A DNA stretch of 64,000 nt from positions 8,628,646-8,692,645 of the forward strand of contig CM040743.1 of NCBI GenBank assembly GCA_022829145.1. The letters are read 5' to 3'. This DNA comes from Albula goreensis. Its lineage: Eukaryota > Chordata > Actinopteri > Albuliformes > Albulidae. The translations under genes and the position numbers were made by a program. Positions 1 through 12,600 of this stretch are shown one piece after another. Numbering within the stretch: position 1 is the first letter of the stretch; each line of letters starts with the position of its first letter. The notes beneath the pieces were generated by a model that was not told the DNA's origin, searched no databases, and worked only from the letters and a program-made list of their open reading frames with translations.

Positions 1-39
1 TAGTTCTCAGATTTGATGCCCTGGCACTTCTGAATTAAT

Positions 40-100
40 GCACTAGCGTAAGCTGCATTGAATTAAAAGCATCTGGTAAGTGACTGAAATGTGAATATAA
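40..100 (+). mobile_element. Degenerate SINE/L2 tail
   Basis: The segment GTAAGCTGCATTGAATTAAA then AGCATCTGGTAAGTGACTGA follows the pattern of the teleost L2/SINE 3' tail (TCGCTCTGGATAAGAGCGTC then TGCTAAATGACTG). Only the tail is recognisable. Confidence 0.45.
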
Positions 101-210
101 TGGTCTGTGCATGGCTCCCGTTTGGACAGATGGGGGGGACAGCCAAATGTGGGGGCGGAGCAGAGGAGGGGGAGAGAGCCCTTCCTCCTCAAATCTGACG
201 CAGAGAGCCC

Positions 211-267
211 TCTCTCTCCCCCTCTCTCTTCCCCTCTCTCCTCCCTCCCTCTCTCTCTCTCTCTCTA
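211..267. repeat. CT-rich microsatellite
   Basis: CTCTCTC repeats with CCCTCT interruptions lie immediately upstream of the TATA/MEF2-like motif. Confidence 0.85.
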
Positions 268-287
268 ACAGAGAGGGAAAAAGAGCT

Positions 288-297
288 CTATAAATAG
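288..297 (+). promoter_or_regulatory. TATA-box or MEF2-like motif CTATAAATAG
   Basis: CTATAAATAG matches both a strong TATA box (TATAAATA) and the MEF2 consensus YTA(A/T)4TAR. It lies directly downstream of a CT microsatellite and upstream of a C-rich, GC-rich stretch (300-460). If used as a promoter, initiation would fall near 318-325. It may be an alternative sv2a promoter, a MEF2 site or chance. Confidence 0.3.
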
Positions 298-1778
298 CCC
301 CTCCACTCCCCCATTCCTCCCCCCTTCTTGCACAGCCTCGGGGGGCCCAGTGCTCTGTCACTGCGCTGGAGCTCACTGACGTGCAGCCTCACCCCCACCC
401 CCTCGGCTGTGCTGACTAGGAAGGGCTTCACAGCCCCTCAACAACCCCCCTCCTTTATCACACAATCCCGATCGCATCTCTGTCGTGTTTTTTTTCACCC
501 TTTAATTTATTCAGTGTTTCAAGGTCTTTTTGTGCAATGTTTGCACAGGTATGCTTCGCTTAACATCCATGATATGTTCTGTGAAATAGTACATAATGTG
601 ATTTGGACGTTATGCGAACACCATATTATCGTACTTTGCAAAGCTATATGGAATACTGTAGTGTAGCTGTATTGACTAATTTGCCAAGATACTGTACACA
701 TACAGCACTGTATTTCAGCTAATTTATCTGGCAAAGCATATATGGGTTAAGTAGGTTAATACTGTACAATACTGTATACATAATATAATAATACATATTG
801 TAATAATACAGTAATACCACGGATGGATATGCGGCCGGACGTTGCTCGAATGTACGATTGTGTACTGTGTTCAGTACCTGATGCTGCCAAGAGAGGCCCT
901 TCATGGAAATATTGTGGTAAATGACTGTCAAGTAGTGTTATTTTTAAAAAATGCCGTAACCTAGACTGCCTGCCTTGACTCCAGTCTCCTCATCACAAAG
1001 TGCAAAAACACCCAGTTTACAGTAACAGGCAATGTTACGCTAAAATAATAGCTGAGGATCAAATTTGTAGAATTATGTATTATGAATAAAAGATCACAGT
1101 GTTCTAGTTTTCTGTTTTATTTTTTCTAACATGGCATCAGAAAAAACACATGTTGTATTGTTGGTTTGTTTGTTGGTGTTTGAAAGCCCCCAGCTTAAAC
1201 ACGGTTTGTTCTATTTGCTTTGCATGCAACTAAACAGAAACTGCTGAGCAAAGTGCCATCATTGTATAACCATGATGTAGCATTACCACAACAAATATGT
1301 CACCGTAATAACCCAGCTGGTGTCAAATTTAACAGAGAATCAATGGGGAACGTAAGCCTGTGCTGTTAACGCTGTTTTTTTTGCACCACGCCTGGCACTT
1401 CGGGTACAGATATTTTGTTTTTATGGTTTATACCCCTGTGCTACCTGGCGATTAACCTATACCTCCACCATTTTCATTTTAGTCAGGGATGGACAAACAT
1501 AGTCTAAATGTATTCTTTTAAAAATGCAACATTTTTCCTGTATCTATAAGCTACCTTGTATTGCAGGTGGTACCAAAGTATGATGTGTGATGTATAGAAA
1601 AAATGGTGAGAAATCCATATCATGTGATTGCCAATATTAAAAATCTGATAATGTTCTGCCGATCTGCACCTCCAGTTTCTGCAGGAAGTCTGATGGTGGC
1701 AGATAATGTGCTGGAGAGGAATATGGTTCAGCACCATGGACAGCTCTTTTGTAAAGCAAAGGGCCGGGGTTCACTCTG

Positions 1779-1850
1779 TCTCTCTCTCTCTCTGTCTCTC
1801 TCCCTCTCACTCTATCACTCCCTCTCTCTGTCTCTCTCCCTTCTGGGCCT
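1779..1850. repeat. CT-rich microsatellite
   Basis: Interrupted CT repeats with TCTGTCTCTCT and TCACTCTAT variants; AT-rich sequence lies upstream and moderately GC-rich sequence downstream. Confidence 0.85.
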
Positions 1851-2224
1851 CTCTGTCAAGCTGCATTGCGGCTCTGGCAAATTCCTCACTTTTTTTAATC
1901 CCCGGAGGCCTATATTGTTCAGTGTGTGAGAGGTAACCGTGGTGGTTGCCACCTCCGTGGGCCCTTACCCCAGCCTCTCTGTCTGAAACACGCAAGGGGC
2001 CAGGGCCCTGTGACACACACACAGCCATAGCACTGGGAGGGTCCCTGTTTGATGTCACCCCAAGTGTAATAGGCTTCCATTTGCCAATTTGAGTCAATGG
2101 GGAACCTCTTGATAAGCCCTTTTGGGTTTTTGGGGCATCCCCTGTATGTTTCTACTTGTAGATTTCTCCTTTCTGATGTCTCAGTGGTGGTTTTGTACTA
2201 GGCATGGGTTATACACTACAACAC

Positions 2225-2310
2225 TCAAGTAATTGCACTAATGCACTTCCTGTAAGTTGCATTGAATTATAAGTATCTGCAAAATGACTTAAAATGACTT
2301 AAATTCTACA
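2225..2310 (+). mobile_element. Degenerate SINE/L2 tail
   Basis: GTAAGTTGCATTGAATTATA followed by AGTATCTGCAAAATGACTTA matches the same tail pattern as the copy at 40-100, with a short duplicated AAAATGACTTA. Confidence 0.45.
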
Positions 2311-4035
2311 ATGTCTTATGTTTTTATGAATGCTCATACTTTTCAAATAAATGTCTCTCTTTTAAAATCTGTAACCAAGTAAATAAAGTGAAAAAATGAA
2401 CAATTTCTAGCCCCACCTTAATGGAACTATCAGTGGATCAACAGGGGAAGGGGAGAAAGAGGGTGACCTGGCTTTTCAAGTTATGCACATTCTACAGACA
2501 TATTATATTCAGCAGCCTGGGGACTGGAAGATCTGTCTGCCCATATATATATGCTTCTGGTGTACAGTTATCTTCTCACTGAGTTAAGAGACGAGATGCC
2601 CAACAACAAAACACTGCTTCCTGAGCAAATCTGGGACTCCCAGTGGGCAGGGGGGCATTGTAAACTGAGAGATCATAATGACCTTTGAGACTCTCAAACT
2701 CAAGTATGCAATACATCAGAATGACAAGAAGAAGAATCCTCTGTGCTGTTACAAAAACTCAGTTCAGTTTATCCCTGTTTATCACGCTTTCAGTGAATTC
2801 AGCAAGGCAGAGAATACTGCATGCTGGGATATTCCCTCTCCTCCTGAGGGCCAGCAAGACTGGCTACATTAAAGATGGCCACCCTTGCCATGCTTATTTT
2901 GAGTGCAGTGGCAAAATGGTGAGAGAGTGAAGTCTGTGAGTGGAAGCTGTGGCCTCAAAGCTGAAGCATGTAAAAAAACAGGAATCCGCAGAGTGAAGAC
3001 ACGATACGCAAAGCTGTCATTTAGATGAAAATAATTTCAACTGAGGATGTAAAAATGCATTTGACAAAGAGGGAATTTTTAGGAATACATTGTATTGTGT
3101 TGTGTGTTGTCAAACACAACGTAGATGTTTATCAGTGAATTTTAGAGAAATGTATGTTAAGTATGGATGTTCTGCCACAGCCAATAGGCCAGTGTGGTAT
3201 AGACCTATAACTCTCAAAGCTCAGCAGTAGAGCTTTGTGAGTCATTGGGGCCTATGCGCTCTTATCTCAGGGTAAATTATGGCAGAGACATTCCTATTGT
3301 GCTCCATCCATATGACTAATGCGTTTTCATTACCCAGCAGCACCCAAGCCTGAGATAAGAGCCACCCGTTGTGAATAGAGACTGTCCGTGGCACAACAGA
3401 GCCTGTCAGTGAGATCTGGCCTGGCTGACAGTGTGTGAGTGCAGTGACAGAAGCTCCAGGCCTCCTGCCCCCAACCCCCACCCCCATCCCTACATACCAC
3501 CCTTACTGGACGCCTGGCTCACGACTCAGATCACATGACCTGAGGTGGAATAGAACCAGGGGTGCATTCAAGATATATATGCACATATATGTGTGTGTGT
3601 GTGTGTGTATATAAAACATTGAAAACTTTTTTTATAAGTGTATTTGTATCCATACTTTATATGTATTGAATGAGCAGTTGCAGTCCACCAGTAAAGTGAC
3701 TTTAGGGCAAGCATCCTATTTCAGTTTTCCTTCTTTTGTCATTTACTGATTTTCCATTGCGACCATTTATCGATTTTGTATTGGGTGCCTTTTGGCAATT
3801 GACGTCATACCAGCTGAATGTCGACACACACAGAGCACATTGCTCACAGTGGGTGAACAAATATGTTTTTGTACCATGATATTTGACAGTGGTATGCTTA
3901 TAACACTGTCTGCTATCTCCTTTCTGAAGTGCTTGTCTGCTGCAAATCCCTGCAAACTTTATTTTAACAATGAAGTTTTATTCAACTGAAATCTGATGGC
4001 AGACCTCTCCTCTCCTCTGCTCTGCTCTTCTCCAG

Positions 4036-4216
4036 GTCTCATTGTTTACCTGGGCATGATGGTGGGGGCCTTCCTGTGGGGGGGTCTGGCGGACCGGATC
4101 GGCCGTCGGCAGTGCCTGCTCATCTCGCTCTCTATCAACAGTGTCTTCGCCTTCTTCTCCTCCTTCGTGCAGGGATACAGCACGTTCCTGTTCTGCCGCC
4201 TGCTGTCTGGCGTCGG
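4036..4216 (+). CDS. sv2a: sv2a exon: TM2, TM3 and start of TM4
   Basis: The acceptor is tctccAG before 4036 and the donor is GTATGA at 4217. The exon begins at codon position 2 (a glycine codon split G/GT) and ends after two bases of a glycine codon. It encodes GLIVYLG through CRLLSGVG, matching human residues about 209-269, including the MFS signature GGLADRIGRRQ between TM2 and TM3. An in-frame ATG 40 bases upstream is intronic and is not the start, because human SV2A continues through this point from an upstream exon. Confidence 0.95.
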
Positions 4217-6662
4217 GTATGAGCCTCCCCTTCCCCTTCCTGTTAGTGAAGCCTGGAAGTTTGGTGCCATGTCAAAGTGTAAAGTCCTCACACAGTTTGC
4301 CCTCAGTCAAAGATAACAGTTCCAACAGTTCCAATCTTTTGCCCTCAGTCAAAGATAACAGTTTTTCTATTATTATTTTTTCAATAATAATAGAAAAAAT
4401 ATTCTTCCGCTTTATCTTGTGTGCTCACAAAAGATATTTCAAACTGTCAAAAAAACACAATTTGTGTTGCACCTTTTTGCAGCTCGATAGTGCTTCTGAG
4501 ATAAAAATACAATGGATTGTGTAGTGTAGGAGTGATGCAAAGAAAACAAAGCCTTCACTACATGATCACAACTGAACAAAGACTGTAGTGTACCGTACAA
4601 AAGGCATATTTAATCCGTAAAAGGCAGATAAAACCGAAAGGCAAAGTAGAGACAGCACGCAGCAGTGGTCTTAAAATACAATAAACAGTGGTAATTTGTT
4701 CAAAAGACTGTCTTCACCAGTCTTCAAAGACTGGTGTTGCTGTTGAAGTTGGGTTGTTGTTTGTAATAGCACTTGATTGGGAACGCTGTTTCTTCGTAGC
4801 ATCACTCAGCATTGGTGTCAGTTAGTTAATCCTAATGCTACCGCTAACGCTGAGGTTAGAGCGTGTGCGCACGCCCGCGCTCGCTCCGAGGGCTGAGCGC
4901 TGCACCAGCGGAGGCTGTGCCAAACAAAATTAAGCTTATCAAGTGGAGCAGCCCTCTCCCCCTGCCTCCCTTTAATTCCCCATGCCAAACACATCCACAG
5001 CGTTAAAGCGTCCCTCGGCGCCCTCGGAAAGCTCTTCAGAAATGTATGAATCGGCGAAGATGACTCAGCAGGAGGTGGGTGCGGTACATGCTGGGTCAGC
5101 TGAAGAGGGGTGGGGGTGGGGGGGGGGGGTTGGGGGGGTGAGGGTTTGCAGTGGGCAAAGCAGAAACAAATACAGAATATGAAGCCTTTTTCTGTCTCTC
5201 ACTCATTCTTTCTTTATCTCTCTCTATATTTCTCTTTCTGTCTTTATTTCTCTTTTTCCCTCCCACCCTCACACTCTGTCTTCATTCTCACCCACTGCTC
5301 CGTTCCCCTGCTGTCTCTCTTCCTTCATCTCACTTTTCTGTGTCTCTTTCTCCCCTCTCCCTCTTTCTCTAACACTCTTTCCATCCCCCTTTACCCCTCC
5401 TCTCTCTCTCTCTCTCTCTCAATCGTACCCTCTCTCTGTCCCTCCTGTCAGGATCGGAGGCTCAATCCCCATCGTCTTCTCGTACTACTCTGAGTTCCTG
5501 GCGCAGGAGAAGCGAGGCGAGCACCTGAGCTGGCTCTGCATGTTCTGGATGATCGGGGGCATCTATGCTGCCGCCATGGCCTGGGCTATTATCCCTCACT
5601 ACGGTAACAACCCCAAAAAGCCCCCTCACTGTCACACCCCCCCCACTTCAGTGACATATAGCTGCTCTCATATCTCCTCCTCTCCTTGCTTCTAATTATT
5701 GTTCAATTTACTTATCCATTTGTGAGGATTCATGAACCCCATAATAAAGGCTGGAGAAAAAAATGAGCTGTCACTCACTGAAAGGTTTGAACAAATGAAA
5801 AGAAAAGATTCTCCACAGCAATAACAGACGGGCTATTTCAGACAAGGTGTGCAGTAGTTCCGCCACCAGTTTGTGGTCTCATGACAACGTGTCATGCTGT
5901 CACTGCTCAGCAGCTGCATTTTAATGCATTTTAACATCGTAGTTCCACCTTGGTAAGCCCAGCACCCCCTTCATCACCTCTTCTCTCTCTTCCTCTCCTC
6001 CTTCCTTCCTCCTACAGGCTGGAGTTTCCAGATGGGCTCAGCCTACCAGTTCCACAGCTGGAGGGTGTTTGTGCTGGTGTGCGCCTTCCCCTCCGTGGCA
6101 GCCATTGCGGCTCTAAACACCATGCCTGAGAGCCCCCGCTTCTTCCTGGAGGTCAGCTGATCACACAGTGCTAGTGTCCTCACATACTCGGCTCATAACT
6201 GGCATACATTTCAATTAACACTGCACTTACTACATATTGCTTTGGTTTGAACTTATTTGAATATTTATTGCAAATTTGATATTTACTTTGATGTCTAATA
6301 TGCTGTGTCAGTCTTGGACCGTTATGCATGCTATATATATGATCAAATACAATGGGAAAAATAATATTTTTCTGCCTATCCACTACAATTTTTACAGAAT
6401 GGTATTATAATAATAGGCTAATAAAACATATTTTATCCATATAACAGTGCACTTTAAAAAGCTTATAAAGTAAACTCATGTGCCCCCCTGGCTGCTTGTT
6501 GTATTGACTTATGCAGTCTTCTGTGACCTCACAAGTAGTAGCCGAAATGCCAAAGAATTTCCAAATGCCACTTTGATAAGGTATCGTAGTGATAGTGTTT
6601 TCAGACGGGGGTTCAGTCCCTGTCATGTCATTATGTTTTGGACATATGGTTATTTCTTAGGG

Positions 6663-6698
<36 letters not shown>

Positions 6699-9600
6699 CA
6701 TAAGAAACCACCACAGCCATCCAAATCTACCCGCAGAAATATTCCGAGGCCAATCAGATTGCTGGAAGCTCAGGTTGTAAAATTGAGCAAAGCTTCCCTG
6801 ATGTTCTCTATGAGATGCTGTGAGTCTGGAGTCGAGACTACAGCTCCTGAAGCATCACCACTGACTGACTGTCCTGACGGCATGTCCACCAGCATCACCT
6901 CAACATGGATATTACACTCCTTCTGTTCCATCCATGTACTAGTCATCCAACTGATCTGCCTGATGCTTCAAGCAGACACTTAAAAATACATGTTTCACTT
7001 AAGGCTTATTTAATAATTCATTTTTTTTTATTCCCAAATTTTACTTTTCAGTCTGACACGTTGTACTAAAGCCCATATTTTCCCGCCTTCGGCCTGAGGG
7101 CCCCTCGGTATAGCTGTGGCTTTATGCTCTGTCTGAGCTCCTAATTACCTAGACTAATGTAACTTAATTGGGTGTCTTGTATTCATCCTGGCAGTGTCTT
7201 CCTCGCCTTCAGAGCGTTCTAATTAGTGTGTTCCTTTGCTGATCAGCTCGGTAAACTTCCCTCTCTCCCCGGTGTGAGGAGGGATCTGGCTGAAGAGCTC
7301 GCCCTAACGGGGGGGGTGCGGGCTGGGCTGGCGTTGGGTCACGGTGTCCTTTCACTGTGATGCGTTACCCTTGGACCCAATCACAGCCACCAACAAGTCC
7401 TCGAGTCACTTTATGATGCTTCTCTCTCGTTACACCCTTTTCTGTCTTCGCTATGTCACCTTGCTGTCCTCTTTTCTGTCCATTTTGCTGCAGTACAGGA
7501 AACGCATTCTTACTTCTTTGCATAAGATATCTTTTTATTTTATAACCAAAACTTTAAAAGCACTGTGATTCAGTAATAAAAACATATTTGTAGGGCAATT
7601 CAGTGTCTTTTATTTGTTAAAATCTGATTTTCTGGTTGGATCCTGGACTCAGTGTATTGCAGTTTAGAGGGATGAGGTTTTCTTTAGAATTGCTATTTTA
7701 CTTTAAGATGACTTGGCAGTTTTGATTGAATCCAGGGGTAATGTCGCATAATAGATTGTATTATAGATTATATGATGTCATCTTTACCTGAAAGGGGACT
7801 GCAAAAATCAGGGACTGGCAGAAGGTGACATCCACCTTAGTGTGCATGCAAGATGCCCTAATTGTATTGATTGATTGATTGATTAATTCATTCATTCATT
7901 CATTCATTGTGTCTTGTATGCACTCCCTGGTCATATCTGCTGTCTGTTCTGGCCCACCTTTGGCAGAATGACCTTCCCACGAAGGTCAGAACAGAAGAGA
8001 CTGACCGCCTTCAGGTGCAGACTGAAAACTCACCTCTTCAGTCTGAACCTCTCCCCATCCCTCTTTAGCTTCTCTCTTGTAACTACTGATTGTTTTTATT
8101 CTGCTGGATTTTTTCTATTAATACTCGCTTGATTGTCTTATTTGCACTGGGCTCGTTGTCATCTTCACAGGATATTCGACAGAATCCTGGTCTTGTCTGA
8201 TGCTCTTATTTCAGGCACTTGGGACTTAACTTCCCTCTCAGATTTTCAGCATTATGTCCCTGACTTATGCACCATGTGGCTCTCTGCAAGAGCTTGTGCT
8301 AAATACCTGTAATATAATATAATGTAATACAATGCGTCTCACCATTGCCGTTTTGCACGTGCGGACAGAACGGGAAGCATGACGAGGGCTGGATGATACT
8401 GAAGCAGGTCCACGACACCAACATGAGGGCCAAGGGCTACCCCGAAAGAGTCTTCTCAGTGAGTCCACCAAGCCACCAACCCTGAGGGGAGGGATGGAAA
8501 TATTAATATGAAGTATTTATTCAATAACACTTACATAATTTACATATTTAAAGATGTTTTAATTTTTAATGTGTAAGATACTGTTGCTAAGTTGTTTCAG
8601 TTAAAAATGATTTATTGTATTATAATTTTAAGTTTATAATTAAGTTGTTTATTTCAAAACGATAATAAAGATAAAATGTGAAGAATGGGGGTGTAGAGGA
8701 AAACAGTTGAAGCTGTGCTGAACCTAAGCATCGCTCTCATGACAGAATTTTGGCTTCTGTCCATTATCGACCAATTTCTAATTGTAGTAAAATTAGTGAA
8801 GTTCATCTCATTTCAATTTTGTCCTGCAGGTTTTTGTATGACTGAAATACAAAATGAGAAAATGGCCATCATTTTTGATAACACACACAAAATTATTTTT
8901 TTTCTTTATTATCTCCAAAGGCAAGGTTATTTGGTCATTAGATACTTTCTCCTCACCATTAATTCAGTCACGTTTGTGGAAAGATTCAAAAAATAATTCA
9001 TGAGGGTTAGGAAAGTAATTTTCCCTTTATAGTACCTAAGTTATCTCTGTCCATTTCACATTACTTAAGCGGAGAAATACTGAACACACATAGTTAAGGC
9101 TATGACCACATTACCCAATGTCAGAATTGACACAAGTGTAGCAGAGAAGAGAGAAAATGGATCTTTGCTGGTTTAAATGAAAGTGTAAAAATGATGAGAC
9201 AAAGGTTTGAGACATTAGATATAAAGGGATTAGGAGACATGAGGCGTCCATCATTAGGCATAAAGAGACAAAGAAACATTAGGCATCCCTCATTAATTTA
9301 TTTAAATATAATTCAGCAATAAAAACAGTCATGACAGTCATGTGATGCTCTGTGCTCAAACTGGCCAGAGGGCTGCTTTTCACTAGCAGTCCCATTTGGT
9401 GGCCTGTGGTCAAACCCTTGGCCTGCCTCTGCCCCACCCAGGTCACCACCATTAAAACGGTGAAGCAGATGGACGAGCTGGTGGACATGGGCGGAGACTC
9501 TGCAGCCTGGCACCAGCGCTGGAAGATGAAGCTGCTCAGCCTTTTCCAGCAGGTATGCCAATCCCCCCCCCCCCCAGAAACAGGAAGAGGTGCAGGAGCA

Positions 9601-12600
9601 CAAGAACTTTTTAATACAGGAAGTGATGTCATAAGACCCAGAGTCAGAACAGTACAGTCGTGGTGGTGGGCAGGGGGGGAGAAGTCACATGTCACACTAA
9701 ACCTGGGACCGTATTTCATGAACTGTCCTAGAGTAGAGGTGCTTATCTAAGATCAGATCTCCTCTGTATATATCCTTATCCATAATGAAATAAAAAGCTG
9801 ATCTGATCTTTGATCAGCTCTTCTACTCTGAGATTTCTTAGAAGAGCCCAGCAGCCACTCAGCACAACAGCAAATACAAATTAGCCTGATTAACCAAAAA
9901 TTCAGTTCCCCAGCCAAGGGTACTGATCTCACTCTTGTTCGGGCTCCAGGGATGCTCACATGTTCACCCATGTGTAGTAGACCCATCATAGTCCTTTGTC
10001 TGGAAAACGGCCCCGGATAATGGAACAGGGACATATGTGCATAAAAACAAACAGCACAGACAATAAAAAAGCAGGTAGACAATTTAAAAAGCATTATGCC
10101 ATTGTAAATGGGCTTAGCAACCTGTCGTATTGCTCGATTATTTTGTTGGGAAACAATTAGTTCAAGCCATTTTTAGCATGATGTATTTGTTTCCATAAGT
10201 CATATTTCCATTACTCCAGGACATCTTTAGCTGTAATAAACATTCTGCTCTGACCGGATAGACAGCCTGTTCAACAAACCAACCATGAGCACAAAGATTT
10301 TCAGTCAGAGATCCCTTCAAGGTACTCTCTAGACGCTACTAAGATAGAAATTGCCACAAGGCAAACCCAATAGAGTCAAGCAACTGACTCCTCGGTGCCT
10401 AATTGCCGTTCATTGTCGGCTTGTCTTCTGGCCCTTCCCCAGTGGGTGCTGTTGTAAGGGGTCTCTACTTCGCTGATTTTGTTGTTCTAATAGACTCTCG
10501 GTGTCCTGCGACTCAACTGGGAAGGCTGCCAAAAGCAAAGTGTATAAACTTTTAGGAGCACCATCATGCTCTTGGAGCGTGCACTGTAAAACATTGTCTC
10601 ATTACCAGCACTGTCAATGGGCACTACAGAGGAGCGCTGAGGGGGAAACAAAACCAGCTCTGTTACTGTGTTGGACCTCCCTAAGAGGACGAATGGGACA
10701 ACTCTTGTTCTGGAGGCCATGAAATTTTACCGTATTTGTTAAGTGTTTTGTAGAGAAAGAGTGCTGATCTTGGATCAGAATTCCCCTGCCTATATCTTAA
10801 TATCATCCAATATGAGGTAAAAGGTAATAACTGATCCTGGATCAGCACTCTTAACTTTGAAAGCCTTTATAAATATGGGCTTTCTTTTTTCAAACAGGCA
10901 CACCACCATATTCCACCATCTTTAATGTCACTGTTGTCATTTCAAAATATTTTATTCGTAATAGGATTGAACTTTCTGCAACTCAAAGAGATTAAGTCAG
11001 CAGATATGAAAGATTGAAAACATGTCAAGGTTTCCCATCGATAGTCACCGGTCATACATGTTGAGAAATGGCAGCATTTTAATTCCATATTTTGGATATA
11101 TATATATGTCAGATTGCATTTTAGTAAGTGGCATGTCACAGAAAGTGTATTCACTCATTAAGTCAGGTACAGACTCAAAAGGGCTGGGGAAAACGCTGGC
11201 CCAGACATGGCCAGGTTATGTCATTAGCCGACAGTGATGGAGAGCCTGAAACAGCGGGACTCAGGCTAATTGGCTACATCCCACCAGGGGCAGGGCTGTT
11301 CAAGTGGGCCACGGTGCCTCAGGTTAATGCTGCTTTAGCTCCTCTCAACAACATGCCCTGTGCCCACAGGGTACCAACTGTCATCAGTCAGGAAATCTTA
11401 TTTCAGAGCATAAAGCTTGTATAAAAGTAATACACCAGCAAATCAATACAATGTATTAGCAAATAATTTGTAAGTTTGGTGCTCCCCCCCCCTTACTTTA
11501 CATAAGCGCATATGAGAAATGCCTATGCTAAGACATTTTGCTGAGGTGTTTATTCAGAAAATTGTGTTAATGTTTCATATGCAATCCACGTACAGAGATG
11601 ACAGAATTTGCTGCAGCAGTTCCAAGTGAAATACCTTTCTCAGGTGTACAACAGCAGCGCACAACCAAGAAATTGGTTGAGGAAGTCCAGATCCTTAACG
11701 AATTCCTAACACTGCCCCCCCCTTCCCCCTCAGGTGAGGAGTAACTTCCTGGCCTGCTTCTCCCCCGAGTACAGGCGCACAACGCTAATGATGATGGCGG
11801 TGTGGTTCACCATGTCCTTCAGGTGAGAGAGAGAGAAAAAAAAGGGAGAGATTGAGTCTGTGTAATAACTTACTTGAGATGCCCCCCCTCTGTCATGTTT
11901 TCCTCTTATCAACAAAATTCCTCTCCTCTTTTCCTAACTTCTCTCTGTCTTTCCTCCCTCCCTCTCAGTTACTACGGGCTGACGGTCTGGTTCCCGGACA
12001 TGATCAAATATCTTCAGAAGCAGGAGTACGCCTCGCGCACCAAGGTCTTCATCAAAGAGAGGGTGGAGCATGTCACCTTCAACTTCACCCTGGAGAACCA
12101 GGTGCACCGCCAAGGCCAGTACTTCAACGACAAGTAAGCTCCGCCCATCGGCCCTGCCCCCTTGACCCCGGCTCCACACTGAATGCCCAGTAAATCCAGT
12201 TTAATGGTTGGTTTTTAAATGAAGGCTCTCAGACTGAGTATATTGTACAGCGTATATTACTCATTGCCAGTTTCATACGCAGAAATACCGTTCAGATATT
12301 GTCAAATGTGTTTTAAAAGATATCATTTGATAAGTGCAGTTCTTATGATGAATGTTGTTCTTATAGTGTAAGTGTATCCCTTATATTCTGTTTGTAGCAT
12401 TGTTGCTAGCTCAACCTTGTTTTTTTAAGTTGTGAAAGGAAACTAAATGGAAGTGAAATAATGCTCTTTTTATTTGAAAATATATTTACCGTAAGTTGTT
12501 GGCAGTGCCTGAATGGGTGGAGTCTCCTTGTCCCTGCAGGTTCATCAATCTGAAGATGAAGTCCATGGTGTTCGAGGACTCTGTGTTTGAGGAGTGCTAC

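Larger units (their letters stand above)
1..4035 (+). other. sv2a: 3' part of an sv2a intron upstream of the first visible exon
   Basis: The first visible sv2a exon starts inside the protein, and no reading frame for the SV2A N-terminal domain or TM1 occurs here, so this is intron sequence. It holds pyrimidine microsatellites (211-267 and 1779-1850), two degenerate SINE/L2 tails (about 40-100 and 2225-2310), a GT repeat (3591-3608) and an unclassified AT-rich repeat-like stretch at about 530-860 rich in TACTGTA motifs. Confidence 0.7.
4217..5451 (+). other. sv2a: sv2a intron
   Basis: Contains a direct repeat of 26 bp (4296-4321 and 4338-4363), an adjacent 16-bp-stem hairpin (4362-4398), a G-run cluster (5107-5145) and a long CT-rich tract (5195-5450) that ends in the acceptor of the next exon. 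Nothing coding is seen. Confidence 0.85.
6152..8368 (+). other. sv2a: sv2a intron
   Basis: Contains a (GT)n microsatellite at 6664-6696, a homeodomain-motif-rich segment around 7100-7330, an ATTG/ATTC tetranucleotide repeat (7861-7909) and an L2-type LINE 3' end (7940-8336). Nothing else is recognisable. Confidence 0.85.
8459..11733 (+). other. sv2a: Two sv2a introns flanking the 9442-9552 exon
   Basis: The 8459-9441 intron is AT-rich without recognisable elements. The 9553-11733 intron carries two copies of a palindromic MITE family (9709-9848 and 10730-10878). No other coding segment is seen. Confidence 0.8.

Noticed and set aside
530-860. A possible MITE with TACTGTA and GGACGTTATGCGAAC words
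   Set aside because: It looks repeat-like but I could not define ends, a duplication or a second copy in the window.
3996-4316. A start codon at 3996 for the first visible sv2a exon
   Set aside because: It lies in the intron before a consensus acceptor; the protein family continues upstream with TM1 and a long N-terminal domain.
9279-9719. Minus-strand 146-codon frame
   Set aside because: Antisense shadow of the sv2a exon at 9442-9552 and its flanks.
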